From the NCBI GenBank assembly GCA_036277075.1, contig DASUNQ010000325.1, positions 1 to 29,238 on the forward strand: a DNA stretch of 29,238 nt, written 5' to 3'. Positions 1 through 7,494 of this stretch are shown in pieces. How positions within the stretch are numbered: the stretch's first letter is position 1; the number at the start of each line of letters is the position of its first letter. Below the pieces are notes generated by a model. That model was given only the letters and a program-made list of their open reading frames with translations. It was not told where the DNA came from and did not search any database. The translations under genes and the position numbers were made by a program. Source of the stretch: DASUNQ01 sp036277075. GTDB lineage: Bacteria > Acidobacteriota > Thermoanaerobaculia > Multivoradales > UBA5704.

Positions 1-9
1 CGCCAGGAC

Positions 10-486
10 GTGACGCTCCTCCGCCGCCGCGCCGTCGCCGGCGTCTGGGCCGCCCTCCTCGCGCTCGCCTGGACGCCCCCCTGGCTGGGGCTGGCGCTCG
101 CCGCCGCGGAGCCGCCGGCGCGCCTCGCCGCCGCCCTGACGCTCGGCGCCGGCCTGACGCTTCCGGGCTTCGCCCTGGCCTGGTGGCGGCGCCGGCAGGA
201 GGGGGCGTCGGGCGCCGGCGAGACCGGCGTGGCGACCCGCGTGCCGCTCCAGGAGGGGCTCGGCTTCCTCGCCGCCGCGGGCGTCGTCTGGCTGATCCAC
301 CTGCTGTCGCGCCGGGTCGGGCGCGAGGCGCTGGCGGGGGTCGAGCTGGCCCTGCTCGGGCTGGGTCTCTGCGCCTGGCTCGGGCACCGCGCGCGCCGCG
401 GGGGTATGCTCGACGCCGCCATGCGGCTAGGGCTCCTGGCCTGCGCGCTCGCCGCGCCCTGGCTGGCCTACCGCGGGCAGCTCTAA
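10..486 (+). CDS. small hydrophobic membrane protein, unknown function
   Basis: A 158-residue protein that I do not recognise. It is almost entirely Ala/Leu/Trp-rich with about four or five likely membrane segments (roughly residues 8-32, 38-58, 85-99, 108-125 and 137-153). Short Arg-rich loops separate them, which suggests an integral inner-membrane protein. The GTG start overlaps a TGA stop at 11-13 of a reading frame entering from the left edge. This GTGA overlap implies it is the last gene of an operon that begins outside the window. No catalytic motif is visible. The redoxin gene starts 22 bases after its stop and has its own Shine-Dalgarno sequence, so the two may be co-transcribed. Confidence 0.6.
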   Translation: MTLLRRRAVAGVWAALLALAWTPPWLGLALAAAEPPARLAAALTLGAGLTLPGFALAWWRRRQEGASGAGETGVATRVPLQEGLGFLAAAGVVWLIHLLSRRVGREALAGVELALLGLGLCAWLGHRARRGGMLDAAMRLGLLACALAAPWLAYRGQL

Positions 487-508
487 CTTTCGACCGTAGG
501 AGACCGCG

Positions 509-1120
509 ATGCGCACCCGATTCGGAAGCTTCCTCCCCCTCGCCGCGGCGACGGCGCTCCTCCTCCTGCTCGCCGCCGCGCCCGCCTGCGCCAAGGGCGC
601 GGTGGGCGAGACCGCGCCTGCCTTCAAGCTCAGCGACGCCACCGGGAAAACTCACGAGCTGTCCGACTACTCGGGCAAGGTGGTGGTGCTCGAATGGATC
701 AACCCCAACTGCCCCTTCTCCGCCCGCCACGCGCGCGAGAAGACGATGACCGAGCTGGCGCGGCGGCATGGCCAGGTCGTCTGGCTGGCGGTCAACAGCA
801 CCAGCGACTCCCATCCCAACTACCTCGAGCCCGCCGAGCACCTGGCGTGGAACCGCGACAACGGCATCGATTACGCCGTCCTCTACGACCCCAAGGGAAC
901 GGTGGGCAAGGCCTACGGCGCCAAGACGACGCCGCACATGTACATCGTCGACGAACAGGGGAAGATCGTCTACAACGGCGCCATCGACGACGACCCGAGC
1001 GGCCGCAAGGCGGAGGCGCAGCGCGCCAACTACGTCGGCCTCGGCCTGGTGGCGCAGGCCGCCGACCGGCAGCCCGATCCGGCGGCGACCAAGCCGTACG
1101 GCTGCAGCGTCAAGTACTAG
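509..1120 (+). CDS. exported redoxin / thioredoxin-like peroxiredoxin (AhpC/TSA type)
   Basis: A 203-residue protein with an N-terminal signal peptide (hydrophobic residues about 10-25, Ala-rich cleavage region near 27-29) followed by a thioredoxin fold. The segment ...NPNCPFSARH carries a single Cys68 where thioredoxins have CxxC, which is the pattern of peroxiredoxin-like redoxins. The cis-Pro loop is the TTPHMYIVD stretch. The C-terminus has the PYGCSVKY motif seen in this subfamily, so Cys199 may be the resolving Cys. The likely role is thiol-dependent peroxide reduction or thiol redox work outside the cytoplasm. A TAGGAG Shine-Dalgarno lies just before the ATG. A strong hairpin follows the stop. 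The family call is firm; the substrate is unknown. Confidence 0.85.
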   Translation: MRTRFGSFLPLAAATALLLLLAAAPACAKGAVGETAPAFKLSDATGKTHELSDYSGKVVVLEWINPNCPFSARHAREKTMTELARRHGQVVWLAVNSTSDSHPNYLEPAEHLAWNRDNGIDYAVLYDPKGTVGKAYGAKTTPHMYIVDEQGKIVYNGAIDDDPSGRKAEAQRANYVGLGLVAQAADRQPDPAATKPYGCSVKY

Positions 1121-1133
1121 GCTCTCCGTCCCC

Positions 1134-1160
1134 CGCGGGCCGGCGTCGCGCCGGCCCGCG
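1134..1160 (+). terminator. GC-rich hairpin after the redoxin gene
   Basis: A perfect 12-bp inverted repeat (CGCGGGCCGGCG pairing with CGCCGGCCCGCG) around a TCG loop starts 13 bases after the redoxin stop. A pyrimidine-rich run (CTTCCCCTCCTCCTTT) follows instead of a pure U tract. Its position between a gene end and a new promoter fits a transcription terminator. Confidence 0.65.
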
Positions 1161-1203
1161 ACCTTCCCCTCCTCCTTTCGATCACTTATCGCAAACTGGC
1201 GAT

Positions 1204-1232
1204 TTGACGGGGGTAGCGGGCGGCGCTACGCT
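1204..1232 (+). promoter_or_regulatory. sigma70-like promoter for the 1295 gene
   Basis: TTGACG at 1204-1209 and TACGCT at 1227-1232 are separated by exactly 17 bases, and the box reads GCTACGCT. The predicted start near 1239 lies at a T-rich run followed by an A-rich run (TTTTTCT...AGAAAAA, about 1243-1259). That AT-rich stretch could fold into a weak 5' UTR hairpin and stands out in this GC-rich window. Confidence 0.55.
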
Positions 1233-1294
1233 CGGAAGGTTTTTTTCTTGCGAGAAAAACGGTTCTTTTAACGTCGGACTCCCGTGGAGACGCC

Positions 1295-1657
1295 ATGCCG
1301 AATCAGGAAGAAGTTTTCGCCAGCATCGTGGCCTCGGTCGCCGAGGGAGCGAACGAGGAGGGCATTCAGCTCGATGCGAGCGCGCTCGAGGCGCTCAGGA
1401 ACCGCTATTTCGATTGGATCGTGAGGCCGGGGAAGACCAAGGACGGCCATGCCGTCGGCACGCCGCTGCAGGTCTGGGACGGTGACGACGGCGGGATGCT
1501 GCGGAAGAAGTTCAAGAAGATCGGCAAGGAGGCCGGCAAGAAGGCGAAGGGCAAGAGCAAGACGAAGGTCGACGGCGAGGAGACCCGGACCAGCTCCTAC
1601 GACGTCGAGCTCGGCTCCGACTGCGACTGGTGCCGGCCGCCGATCCCCCCGCCGTAG
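1295..1657 (+). CDS. unrecognised small protein, Lys-rich middle, Cys/Pro tail
   Basis: A 120-residue soluble protein with no signal peptide, which I do not recognise. Residues 1-42 look helical and acidic (QEEVFASIVASVAEGANEEG). Residues about 67-90 are a dense Lys/Gly stretch (KKFKKIGKEAGKKAKGKSK). The end has a CDWC motif followed by RPPIPPP. It has its own promoter and a GGAG Shine-Dalgarno 5 bases before ATG, and a terminator isolates it upstream, so it is probably a monocistronic, well-expressed gene. The leader-plus-Cys-tail layout is loosely like a peptide-natural-product precursor, but no maturase is nearby. A basic nucleic-acid-binding protein is equally possible. Function is left open. 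Confidence 0.6.
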   Translation: MPNQEEVFASIVASVAEGANEEGIQLDASALEALRNRYFDWIVRPGKTKDGHAVGTPLQVWDGDDGGMLRKKFKKIGKEAGKKAKGKSKTKVDGEETRTSSYDVELGSDCDWCRPPIPPP

Positions 1658-1712
1658 CGAGCGCGCGCACGGCGCTCCCGTCCCGGGCCTTCGGGCGCCG
1701 GGCGGGAGCGCG

Positions 1713-1718
1713 TAGACT
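1713..1718 (+). promoter_or_regulatory. -10-like box TAGACT close to the kinase start
   Basis: TAGACT ends 9 bases before the GTG start of the kinase gene, and no Shine-Dalgarno sequence is present between them. A transcript from this box would have a leader of only a few bases. The -35 region is not convincing. Confidence 0.35.
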
Positions 1719-1727
1719 GGCCACGGC

Positions 1728-4370
1728 GTGCCCGCGAGCCCCTGGTTTCGCGTTCTCCTCGGGATCTCCGTCCTGCAGGTGCTGGGGGCGGTGGCGGGGA
1801 TGGTCTTCGGCGACCCCGGGGCCTCCTCCGCCTTTCGCGACATCATTCCGGGCAGACCGCTGCACGCCGTCATCCTGCTGGTGCTCGCCGGCGCCGGCGC
1901 GCTGCTGCTGGTGCTGGGGCGCCGCGACCGCCGCGCGGTCGACCTCGGGACGTTCTTCCTCCTCCTCTCGAACCCCTTCACCAACCGCTGGCTGCTGGTC
2001 CTGATCGCGTCGGTCCCGGCGGCCGCGGGCGGGCCGCTGCTCCTCCTGCGCAGCCTGCAGGTCGACTCCTTCTTCCCCTACTTCTTCTGGCTCTTCGCGC
2101 GCGATTTCCCGCGCACCGCCGCCACTCATCGCGTGCGGCGTCTCGTCCGCTGGGGGGCTCAGGGCTCGCTCCTGCTCGGCGTCGCGCTGCTCGGCTGGCA
2201 GCTCCTCCGGCTGCTGCTCGTGACCGCCGATCTCGGCGGTGCCGCCGGCCTCGCCGGCGCGGCGCCGCGCAAGCCGAGCTACGAGCACTACGCGCCGCTG
2301 ATGATCTCGACCGTGGTGGCCATGGCCACGCTGTTCTGGAAGGCGCGGAGCGCGGCCGGAGCCGAGCGCCGCCGCGCCCGCCTGTTCGCCGCCGCCTTCG
2401 CCGTCGCGCTCCTGCCGCTCTTCTCGCAGATCGTGTTGGGGTTCCTCCCCAGCTCCCTGCGGGCCCGCGTCGAGTACGCGGCGGTGGGACCGGTGCGCAG
2501 CGCCGTGATCCTCGCCTGCCTCCTCTCGCTCCCCTTCACCACCGCCTACGCCGTGCTGGTGCACAAGGTGCTCGACCTCCGGCTGCTCGCCCGCCGCGCC
2601 ATCCGCTACGCGCTGGCGCGCGGCTCGGCGCTGGCGCTGGTCTTCCTGCCGCTGGCGGTCCTGCTCGTCTACTTCTACCTCCACAGCGACCGGCCGCTGC
2701 GCGAGCTGCTGGCGGGCAACGGCCTCCTGCTCATCCTCTTCTCGCTCGCCGGCGTCGCGGCGCTCTCCTTCCGCGCGCGGCTGCTCGAGGCCATCGACCG
2801 CCGCTTCTTCCGCGAGCAGTACGACGCGCGCAAGACCCTCTCCCTGCTGGTGGACCGCCTGCGCGACTTCCACGACGTCCACGAGCTGGCCGAGCTGATC
2901 TGCCGCGAGGTGGACCGGGCGCTGCACCTCGAAGGGGCGGCGGTGCTGGTCGAGGAGCCGCGCTCCGCCACCTACGTGGACCCGCGGAGCCGCGGCCGCA
3001 AGCTCGACGCCTCGTCGCCGTTGGGCCGCCTGGTGGCCGACAGCCGCGAGCCGCTCGAGACCGAGCTCGAGGAGCCGGCCTCGGCCGTCGGCCGCCTGCC
3101 CGAGGGGGACCGCCGCTGGCTGGCCGACCACCGGGTGAAGCTGATCGCGCCCATCCCGGCGAGCGACGGCACTCTGCTCGGCGCCATCCTCCTCGGCGCC
3201 AAGAAGAGCGGCCTGGCGTTCCTGGAGGAGGACCGGCGGCTGCTGCGCGACGTCGCCAACTCGGCGGCGATCTGGCTCGAGCTGTCGCGCATCCGCCAGG
3301 CCAAGGAGGCGGGCGGCCCCCCCGCCCCGGCCGCACCGCCGGCGGAAGAGAGCGCTCGCGAGTGCCCGAAGTGCGGCCGCGTCCACCTCGGCCACTTCGT
3401 CTTCTGCAGCGAGTGCAGCAAGCGCCTGGAGGAGGCGCACGTCCCCTACGTCCTGCCGCCCAACCGCTTCCGCTTCGAGCGGCGGATCGGCGCCGGCGGC
3501 ATGGGGTTGGTGTACCGCGCCTGCGACATCGCGCTGGGCCGGCCGGTGGCGATCAAGACGCTGCGCCGCATCTCCGCCGACCACGCGCTCCGCCTGCGCC
3601 GCGAGGCGCGCGCCGCCGCGGCCGTCGTCCACCCTCACCTCGCCGGCATCTACGGCGTCGAGACCTGGAAGGGAACGCCGATGCTCGTCCTCGAGCTGCT
3701 CGAGGCGGGGACTTTGGGACAGCGGATCGAGAAGGGCGTGCTGGGGCCCGCCGAGACGGTGGAGCTGGGGATCGCCATGGCCGGCGCCCTCGAGCGGCTC
3801 CACGCCGCGGAGATCCTGCACCGCGACGTCAAGCCCAACAACATCGGCTTCGCCCGGGACGGCGTGCCCAAGCTCATGGACTTCGGCATCGCGCGGATGA
3901 CGCTCGACACCCGCACCGAGATGGGCGGCACCTCCGGCTCCGCCGCGGACTGGCTGGAGGGCGGCGAGGCGGCCACCTGGGTCTGGGGCCCCGACGAGAA
4001 GCCGCCGGGCCGCCAGCTCGTCGGCACTCTCTCGTACCTCTCGCCGGAAGCTCTCGAAGGCGAGCCGGCGGCCGCCAGCTTCGACCTCTGGAGCCTCTGC
4101 GTCGTCCTCTACGAGTGCCTGATCGGGCGCAAGCTCTTCCGCGGCGACGACATGAAGCAGGTCACCGCGCGCATCCTCATGGGGCGGGTGCCGGACCTGG
4201 GCGACGTGCGCGCCGACGCGCCCGAGCCGCTCGCCCGCTTCTTCCGCGCCGCCCTGCACCGCGACATCAACCGCCGTCCCGCCGACGCCGCCGCCCTGCG
4301 CGAGCGGCTCCTCGAGGTGCGGAGGGAGCTAACTAATACGGCCCCCCCATCTCCGTCATCAGCGGCTTGA
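1728..4370 (+). CDS. membrane sensor Ser/Thr protein kinase (TM region - GAF-like - zinc ribbon - kinase)
   Basis: An 880-residue protein. Residues 1-360 hold about eight membrane segments. Residues about 365-530 form a GAF-like domain joined by a helical linker. A zinc ribbon follows (C546-x2-C549-x10-C560-x2-C563). Residues about 580-870 are a complete Hanks-type kinase: Gly-rich loop GAGGMG near 587, VAIK 607-610, HRD 698-700 within HRDVKPNN, DFG 718-720, SPE 772-774 and the DLWSL segment. The kinase domain is C-terminal and cytosolic, the reverse of the usual Pkn order with an N-terminal kinase. The DFG-to-SPE activation segment is about 54 residues and contains an acidic, Trp-containing insert. 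The likely role is signal-dependent phosphorylation of unknown targets. The 3' end overlaps the converging methyltransferase by 38 bases. The GTG start is chosen because hydrophobic sequence begins directly after it. Confidence 0.9.
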   Translation: MPASPWFRVLLGISVLQVLGAVAGMVFGDPGASSAFRDIIPGRPLHAVILLVLAGAGALLLVLGRRDRRAVDLGTFFLLLSNPFTNRWLLVLIASVPAAAGGPLLLLRSLQVDSFFPYFFWLFARDFPRTAATHRVRRLVRWGAQGSLLLGVALLGWQLLRLLLVTADLGGAAGLAGAAPRKPSYEHYAPLMISTVVAMATLFWKARSAAGAERRRARLFAAAFAVALLPLFSQIVLGFLPSSLRARVEYAAVGPVRSAVILACLLSLPFTTAYAVLVHKVLDLRLLARRAIRYALARGSALALVFLPLAVLLVYFYLHSDRPLRELLAGNGLLLILFSLAGVAALSFRARLLEAIDRRFFREQYDARKTLSLLVDRLRDFHDVHELAELICREVDRALHLEGAAVLVEEPRSATYVDPRSRGRKLDASSPLGRLVADSREPLETELEEPASAVGRLPEGDRRWLADHRVKLIAPIPASDGTLLGAILLGAKKSGLAFLEEDRRLLRDVANSAAIWLELSRIRQAKEAGGPPAPAAPPAEESARECPKCGRVHLGHFVFCSECSKRLEEAHVPYVLPPNRFRFERRIGAGGMGLVYRACDIALGRPVAIKTLRRISADHALRLRREARAAAAVVHPHLAGIYGVETWKGTPMLVLELLEAGTLGQRIEKGVLGPAETVELGIAMAGALERLHAAEILHRDVKPNNIGFARDGVPKLMDFGIARMTLDTRTEMGGTSGSAADWLEGGEAATWVWGPDEKPPGRQLVGTLSYLSPEALEGEPAAASFDLWSLCVVLYECLIGRKLFRGDDMKQVTARILMGRVPDLGDVRADAPEPLARFFRAALHRDINRRPADAAALRERLLEVRRELTNTAPPSPSSAA

Positions 4371-5013
4371 TCTTGGTGGCCAGGCCGACGCCGTCGCCGA
4401 GCGGCACCACGACCGCGCGGAGCTGGGGATGGATCATCAGATAGGGATTGAACGCGCGCAGGGCGCGAGCGTCGGGGTCGTCCTCGTCTTCCACCGGCTC
4501 GGCCACGTCGCCGCCCCAGAGCAGGTTGTCGATCGCCACCAGGCCGCCGACGCGCAGGCGCGGCAGCAGCAGGTCGAGGCAGCGCCGGTACTCGGTCTTG
4601 AGGGCGTCGATGTAGGCGAGGTCGATCCCCGGCGGCAGGCGGGGCAGGACGTCGAGGGCGGCGCCTTCGACCAGCTCCACCCGCGCGGCGACGCCGCCGC
4701 GCTCGAGGAAGCCGCGCGCCTGCGCCAGCCGCGCCGGATCGGTGTCGATCGAGACGATCCGCGCCTCCGGCGCGCCGCGCGCCAGGCAGAGGGTGCCGTA
4801 GCCGATCGCCGTGCCCACCTCGACGATCGAGCGGGCGCCGGTGGCGCGCGCCAGCACCTCGAGCAGGCGCCCGACCTCGGGATCGGAGATCGGCACGTCC
4901 TCGCGGGCGGCCAGCGCCTCCATCTCGGCGAGGAGCGGTTCGCGGGGCGGCAGGAGGCGCTCCAGGTACTCCTCCTGGGGCAGGCGGAGGATGCGGCCGC
5001 GGGCGCGCTTCAT
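4333..5013 (-). CDS. SAM-dependent O-methyltransferase, family 3 (YrrM/catechol-OMT-like)
   Basis: A 226-residue Rossmann-fold methyltransferase of the caffeoyl-CoA/catechol O-methyltransferase type. The SAM-binding motif I is EVGTAIGYGT near residues 64-73, SIDTD (about 88-92) is the motif II acid region, and AYIDALK followed by AIDNLLWGG matches the metal/substrate segments of this family. The length is typical. It would transfer a methyl group from SAM to a hydroxyl group, possibly a tRNA or small-molecule target. The specific substrate cannot be told. It starts 18 bases from the divergent CARDB-like gene, and the two have overlapping -10-like boxes. Confidence 0.85.
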   Translation of the reverse strand: MKRARGRILRLPQEEYLERLLPPREPLLAEMEALAAREDVPISDPEVGRLLEVLARATGARSIVEVGTAIGYGTLCLARGAPEARIVSIDTDPARLAQARGFLERGGVAARVELVEGAALDVLPRLPPGIDLAYIDALKTEYRRCLDLLLPRLRVGGLVAIDNLLWGGDVAEPVEDEDDPDARALRAFNPYLMIHPQLRAVVVPLGDGVGLATKIKPLMTEMGGPY

Positions 5014-5018
5014 GCCTG

Positions 5019-5025
5019 TATCATG
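5019..5025. promoter_or_regulatory. overlapping divergent -10-like boxes
   Basis: On the plus strand TATCAT (5019-5024) stands 7 bases before the ATG at 5032. On the minus strand CATGAT (5025-5020) stands 6 bases before the ATG at 5013. The same seven base pairs could serve both directions, and neither gene has a Shine-Dalgarno sequence. Confidence 0.4.
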
Positions 5026-5031
5026 CCGCGC

Positions 5032-5535
5032 ATGAGGCCGCTGTACCGCGTCTCGCTCGCCGCGCTCCTCCTGGCTGCCGCCGCGGCCGCCGCCCAGCCC
5101 CCCGCGGAGCCGGCGGCGCCGCCCCCATCGCCGCTGGGGCTCGAAGAGGTGGCGATCGAGCCGGCGGCGCCGGCCGTCGAGACGCTCTGCAAGCTGCGCG
5201 TCAAGGTCCGAAACGGCGGCGACCGCATCGCCTCGCGCCTCGCCTTCGAGGTCAAGCTGAACGGCCAGGCGCTCCCGGTCTACGCCCGCCAGCTCTACCT
5301 CCAGAACCTGCCGGCCGGGCAGGTCTCCGAGGTGCGCCTCTACAACTTCTGGACGACCGAGAGCAGCCGTCCGGCGCCGAAGGACGGCAAGCTCACCGTC
5401 GAGGTGGCCTTGAAGGAGGCCACCTGGGTGGAGGTCGCGATGGAGGAAGGGGTCGAGGTCTCGCGCCCGCTCGGGCCGGTGCCCGGGCTGCCGGTGGCCA
5501 AGGCGCTGGCGGTGCAGCTCAAGAAGGCCGCTTAG
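5032..5535 (+). CDS. exported CARDB/APHP-like beta-sandwich protein
   Basis: A 167-residue protein with a clear Ala/Leu-rich signal peptide (residues about 7-21), a Pro-rich linker, and one Ig-like beta-sandwich. The pattern CKLRVKVRNGGDRIASRLAF...LNGQALPVYARQLYLQNLPAGQ resembles CARDB domains, which occur in extracellular adhesive or assembly proteins. The ATG at 5032 is favoured because a -10-like box lies 7 bases upstream, which fits a leaderless message. An in-frame ATG at 5023 would add three residues. Its stop overlaps the converging lipoprotein gene by 17 bases. No enzymatic motif is visible. Confidence 0.7.
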   Translation: MRPLYRVSLAALLLAAAAAAAQPPAEPAAPPPSPLGLEEVAIEPAAPAVETLCKLRVKVRNGGDRIASRLAFEVKLNGQALPVYARQLYLQNLPAGQVSEVRLYNFWTTESSRPAPKDGKLTVEVALKEATWVEVAMEEGVEVSRPLGPVPGLPVAKALAVQLKKAA

Positions 5536-6421
5536 GCGCGACGGCTTTCGCCCCGGGCTCCCAGGCCACGCCCTCGAGCGCCACGGTGTAGCGGTGGCGG
5601 GAGGCGGCGCTCGCGAGGTGGAAGTTGGCGTCGAAGCGCACGTCGCAGGGCGCCGCGCCGGCGCGCACCGGCAGCCGCACCTCGTGTTGCCCCGGCCCGG
5701 TGATGCCGATCTCGTCGCCCCCGCAGTCGCCGGCGACCACGACCCCGGGCGCCGCCGCCCCGCGCTCCAGCACCAGCTCCTCCCCCGCGCCCTTCCCCTC
5801 CGGGATGCGCAGCACCATCCAGAGCTCGCCCGCCCCCGGCGCCCGGCGCAGCCGGAACGCGCCGTCGCCGGTGAGCCACCGCCGCGCCAGCATCTGCACG
5901 TCGCCGCCCGGTTCGACGGCGAGCCACGGGCCCGCGAAGCCGATGCGCAGCGCGGTGGGCTCCGGCGGCACCTCGACCTCGACCACGGCGTACTCGCGCT
6001 TGCCGATCTCCTCGCCCGGCGTCTCGAGCGGCCAGCGCTGACCGCTCGGCTGGTAGAGCCCGACCGTGAGCTGGTAGCGGCCGGCCGGGAGCGGCGGCGC
6101 GAGGACCGACTGGTGGAGGTCCAGCTCGTAGCGGACCGGCGTGCCGGCGTGCCAGTGCTCCGGGAACGGGTGGTCGAAGGTGCGCAGGACGATGCCGGGG
6201 CGCTCGAGCAGGTGGACGAAGACGAGCGGCGCGCCCTCGCCCTCCCGCCCGTAGAGGTCGCGGGCCGGCGTCCAGACGAAGGTGAGCGGGTGCACCTCGC
6301 CGTGCGGGAGGCGGACCCGGGTCGGCGTCACCTCCAGGCGGCCGATGGCGGGGTCCTCGCCGCCGCAGGCGGCGAAGGCCGCGGCCAGGACCAGCGGAGG
6401 CGCGAGGCGCCGGGGTCGCAT
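5519..6421 (-). CDS. probable lipoprotein, unknown function
   Basis: A 300-residue protein starting MRPRRLAPPL with a short hydrophobic signal and a lipobox-like FAAC at about residue 20. It is probably a lipid-anchored envelope protein. The rest is predicted beta-rich, with repeated Pro/Gly turns and phrases such as LPAGRYQLTVGLYQPSGQRWPLE. That phrase is typical of domains found after glycosyltransferase-type membrane proteins in environmental genomes, but I cannot name the family. A TTG 42 bases upstream would start a longer version overlapping the upstream gene, but it would bury the signal peptide. The gene lies 16 bases after the pterin enzyme and probably belongs to the udk operon. Confidence 0.6.
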   Translation of the reverse strand: MRPRRLAPPLVLAAAFAACGGEDPAIGRLEVTPTRVRLPHGEVHPLTFVWTPARDLYGREGEGAPLVFVHLLERPGIVLRTFDHPFPEHWHAGTPVRYELDLHQSVLAPPLPAGRYQLTVGLYQPSGQRWPLETPGEEIGKREYAVVEVEVPPEPTALRIGFAGPWLAVEPGGDVQMLARRWLTGDGAFRLRRAPGAGELWMVLRIPEGKGAGEELVLERGAAAPGVVVAGDCGGDEIGITGPGQHEVRLPVRAGAAPCDVRFDANFHLASAASRHRYTVALEGVAWEPGAKAVAPKRPS

Positions 6422-6437
6422 AGGAGTGGCGGAGAAG

Positions 6438-6830
6438 CTAGCGGCGCTCCGGCGGCATGTCAATCGGGCGGTAGGTGGCGGCGCAGTCCGGCCCCTCCCA
6501 GACGGTCACCGCGGCGAGCGGCGCGCCGGGGAGGCGGGCGGCCAGCTCGCGGTGGAACCAGGCGGCGACCCTCTCGGTCGTGGGGCTCGCGCCGGCGAAG
6601 GCCGGGAGCGCGTTGAGGTCGCCGTGGTCGAGCTCGCCGGCGAGCGCGTCGAGCGCCCGCTTGACAGACACGAAGTCGTAGGCCATCCCCTCGCCGTCGA
6701 GCGCGTCGCACTCGAGGAGCGCCTCGACGCGCCAGGAGTGGCCGTGGACCGGCTCGGGGACGCCGCGGTACGAGGTCAGGTGGTGCGCGGCCTCGAAGCG
6801 CGAGCCGACGCGCAGGGTGAAGACGGCCAT
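6438..6830 (-). CDS. 6-pyruvoyltetrahydropterin synthase family enzyme, PTPS-III-like
   Basis: A 130-residue T-fold enzyme acting on 7,8-dihydroneopterin triphosphate-type substrates. Zinc ligands are visible at His16 (FEAAHH) and in HGH 29-31. The VWEGPDCAATY segment near the C-terminus carries the conserved Glu. The catalytic Cys of QueD and classical PTPS, normally a few residues before HGH, is absent. Instead there is Glu26 in an E-x-x-H-G-H motif, the hallmark described for PTPS-III enzymes, which make 6-hydroxymethyldihydropterin and can replace FolB in folate synthesis. So the call is PTPS-III rather than QueD. The ATG overlaps the udk stop (TGATG), which suggests translational coupling. 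Confidence 0.8.
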   Translation of the reverse strand: MAVFTLRVGSRFEAAHHLTSYRGVPEPVHGHSWRVEALLECDALDGEGMAYDFVSVKRALDALAGELDHGDLNALPAFAGASPTTERVAAWFHRELAARLPGAPLAAVTVWEGPDCAATYRPIDMPPERR

Positions 6831-7477
6831 CAGGCGTCCCCCTCCCCCAGAAGCTGTTCCACCCGCGCGACCACCATCTCCAACGCGACCCGATTTTCGC
6901 CCCCCTCCGGAATGATGATGTCGGCCCAGCGCTTCGAGGGCTCCACGAACTCGAGGTGCATCGGCCGCACCGTCTCGTGGTACTGCCGCAGCACGTCGTC
7001 CACGGAGCGCCCGCGCTCCGTCATGTCGCGCCGGAGCCGCCGGATCAGGCGCAGGTCGGGGTCGGTGTCGACGAAGATCTTGAAGTCGAGCAGGGCGCGC
7101 AGGTCGGGCTCGACGAAGAGCAGGATCCCCTCGAGCAGCACCACCGGCCGCGGCTCGACGCGGCGCGTCCGCGCGGTGCGGCGATGGACGACGAAGTCGT
7201 AGATCGGCACCTCGACCGCCCGCCCCGCCTTGAGGGCGGCGACGTGCTGGACGAGCAGGTCGTCGTCGAGCGCGTCCGGGTGATCGAAGTTGTGGCGGAG
7301 GAGCTGCGCGTCGCTGCGCCACTCGATGTCGCGGTAGTAGCTGTCCTGCTCGAGGAAGGCGATGCGCTCGCGGCCGACGGTCTCCAGGATGGTGCGCGCC
7401 ACCGTCGTCTTGCCGGACCCGCTGCCGCCGGCCACCCCGAGCACGCACGGGCGCGACGGCTCGGGCAGGGGCGGCAC
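6830..7477 (-). CDS. udk: uridine kinase
   Basis: A 215-residue P-loop kinase that phosphorylates uridine and cytidine in pyrimidine salvage. Motifs: Walker A GGSGSGKTT near residues 17-25, QDSYYRD, NFDHPDALD, PIYDF, and the lid segment with RRLRRDMTERGRS. The length matches the family. The GTG start sits 6 bases after a TACAAT box with no Shine-Dalgarno sequence, suggesting a leaderless message. It is the first gene of the operon udk - PTPS-III-like - lipoprotein. A structured repeat lies directly upstream. Confidence 0.93.
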   Translation of the reverse strand: MPPLPEPSRPCVLGVAGGSGSGKTTVARTILETVGRERIAFLEQDSYYRDIEWRSDAQLLRHNFDHPDALDDDLLVQHVAALKAGRAVEVPIYDFVVHRRTARTRRVEPRPVVLLEGILLFVEPDLRALLDFKIFVDTDPDLRLIRRLRRDMTERGRSVDDVLRQYHETVRPMHLEFVEPSKRWADIIIPEGGENRVALEMVVARVEQLLGEGDA

Positions 7478-7483
7478 GCGCGG

Positions 7484-7489
7484 ATTGTA
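7484..7489 (-). promoter_or_regulatory. -10-like box TACAAT before udk
   Basis: On the minus strand TACAAT is followed by CCGCGC and then the GTG start. Transcription from this box would begin at or next to the start codon. The expected -35 position falls inside the 20-bp palindrome of the repeat element, so that element could affect this promoter. Confidence 0.45.
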
Positions 7490-7494
7490 GTCGC

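Noticed and set aside
1512..4259. A very long open frame antisense to the kinase gene
   Set aside because: It is a shadow caused by high GC and biased third positions; its translation is low-complexity and the sense strand encodes a complete kinase.
5519..6463. Longer version of the lipoprotein starting at a TTG
   Set aside because: The extra 14 residues overlap the upstream gene end and would place sequence before a good signal peptide; the ATG at 6421 fits better.
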